From positions 1-7,801 of the forward strand of contig CAAGLU010000097.1 of NCBI GenBank assembly GCA_900770865.1: a stretch of 7,801 nucleotides of DNA. The letters run 5' to 3'. The position numbers and the translations under genes are program-made. The notes under the pieces are model-generated. The model was given only the letters and a program-made list of their open reading frames with translations, did no database searches and was not told the origin of the DNA. Of the stretch, positions 7,394 through 7,801 are shown one piece after another; within the stretch, counting starts at the first letter, position 1, and each line of letters opens with the position of its first letter. Origin of the DNA: an uncultured Atopobiaceae bacterium (GTDB lineage Bacteria > Actinomycetota > Coriobacteriia > Coriobacteriales > Atopobiaceae).

Positions 7394-7400
7394 GAGAGGA
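7394..7400 (+). promoter_or_regulatory. Ribosome binding site of the superoxide reductase gene
   Basis: GAGAGGA ends six bases before the ATG at 7407. It lies just outside the leader hairpin and so should be accessible. Confidence 0.75.
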
Positions 7401-7406
7401 TAACCC

Positions 7407-7787
7407 ATGGCAGATGTAAAGATCTATCGCTGCAAGCACTGTGGCAACATCGTCGTGAAGATCGTTGATGGTGGCCCCACGCCCGTGTGCTGCGGCGAGC
7501 CTATGGAGGAGCTTGTTGCCAACACCACCGACGCTGCCGTCGAGAAGCACGTTCCTGCGCTGACCGTCGAGGGCGACCGCCTTGTTGCCCACGTTGGCTC
7601 CGTCGAGCACCCCATGACTCCCGAGCACTACATCGAGTGGCTGCTCTTTGCCGACGGCACCAAGACCGTCATCCGCTACCTTAAGCCGGGCGACGCCCCC
7701 GAGGCACGCTTCCACCTGGGCGAGGATGGCAAGGCTACGGTCTACGCCTACTGCAACCTCCACGGCCTCTGGAAGGCCGAGCTCTAG
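7407..7787 (+). CDS. dfx: Desulfoferrodoxin (two-iron superoxide reductase), complete, 126 aa
   Basis: Cytoplasmic enzyme that reduces superoxide to hydrogen peroxide without making oxygen, using electrons usually supplied by rubredoxin; common in anaerobes. The small N-terminal desulforedoxin domain (about 1-37) has the Fe(Cys)4 centre I ligands Cys9, Cys12, Cys28 and Cys29 (YRCKHCGN and VCCGEPM). The C-terminal SOR domain has the Fe(His)4Cys centre II ligands His48, His68, His74, Cys116 and His119, in EKHVP, HPM, EHYIEW and YCNLHG. Glu46 and Lys47 beside His48 match the second-sphere pair important for catalysis in the family. Length equals that of Desulfovibrio desulfoferrodoxins, so it is the 2Fe form rather than the one-domain neelaredoxin. 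The start is supported by GAGAGGA six bases upstream and by family alignment. No signal peptide. It stands alone here behind the dnaE terminator; whether a rubredoxin gene or other oxidative-stress gene follows is beyond the window. Confidence 0.97.
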   Translation: MADVKIYRCKHCGNIVVKIVDGGPTPVCCGEPMEELVANTTDAAVEKHVPALTVEGDRLVAHVGSVEHPMTPEHYIEWLLFADGTKTVIRYLKPGDAPEARFHLGEDGKATVYAYCNLHGLWKAEL

Positions 7788-7801
7788 GCCAAGCGAGCTT
7801 C

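Noticed and set aside
1..7801. A novel multi-gene defence or mobile system
   Set aside because: All three genes are recognised housekeeping families, composition is uniform, and there are no integrase, transposase, toxin-antitoxin, CRISPR or direct-repeat signals.

Overview
The window reads as chromosomal DNA from a high-GC, strictly anaerobic actinobacterium. A member of the Coriobacteriia (Olsenella/Atopobium/Collinsella-like) is my best guess. The evidence is strong G/C bias at third codon positions, an actinobacterial-type DnaE, and a two-domain superoxide reductase, which is typical of anaerobes. The lineage is an inference from protein style, not a database match.

Layout, all on the + strand: (1) bases 1-3126 hold the 3' part of a large AddA-type helicase-nuclease gene that enters from the left edge already open. 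Helicase motifs II to VI and the C-terminal RecB-family nuclease are present; the Walker A region lies outside. (2) Bases 3127-3293 are a 167-base intergenic gap with a 16-bp perfect inverted repeat around a single central base, a weak promoter candidate and the dnaE ribosome binding site. (3) Bases 3294-7193 encode a complete DNA polymerase III alpha subunit (DnaE, 1299 aa) with an apparently intact PHP domain, all three catalytic aspartates, a clamp-binding motif and an OB fold. It is about 100 residues longer than usual because of lineage-type insertions. (4) Bases 7194-7406 carry a strong intrinsic terminator, weak promoter candidates and a stable hairpin just ahead of the next gene. (5) Bases 7407-7787 encode a complete 126-aa desulfoferrodoxin-type superoxide reductase with both iron centres intact. 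The last 14 bases hold nothing I can identify.

The first two genes concern genome maintenance (double-strand break end processing, and replication with probable PHP-domain proofreading). The third detoxifies superoxide. They look like three separate transcription units rather than an operon: a gap and palindrome separate the first two, and a clear terminator separates the last two. I see no mobile element, CRISPR array, tRNA, rRNA or novel multi-gene system. The points that merit a second look are the palindrome ahead of dnaE, the DnaE insertions and altered fingers motif, and the hairpin in the superoxide reductase leader.
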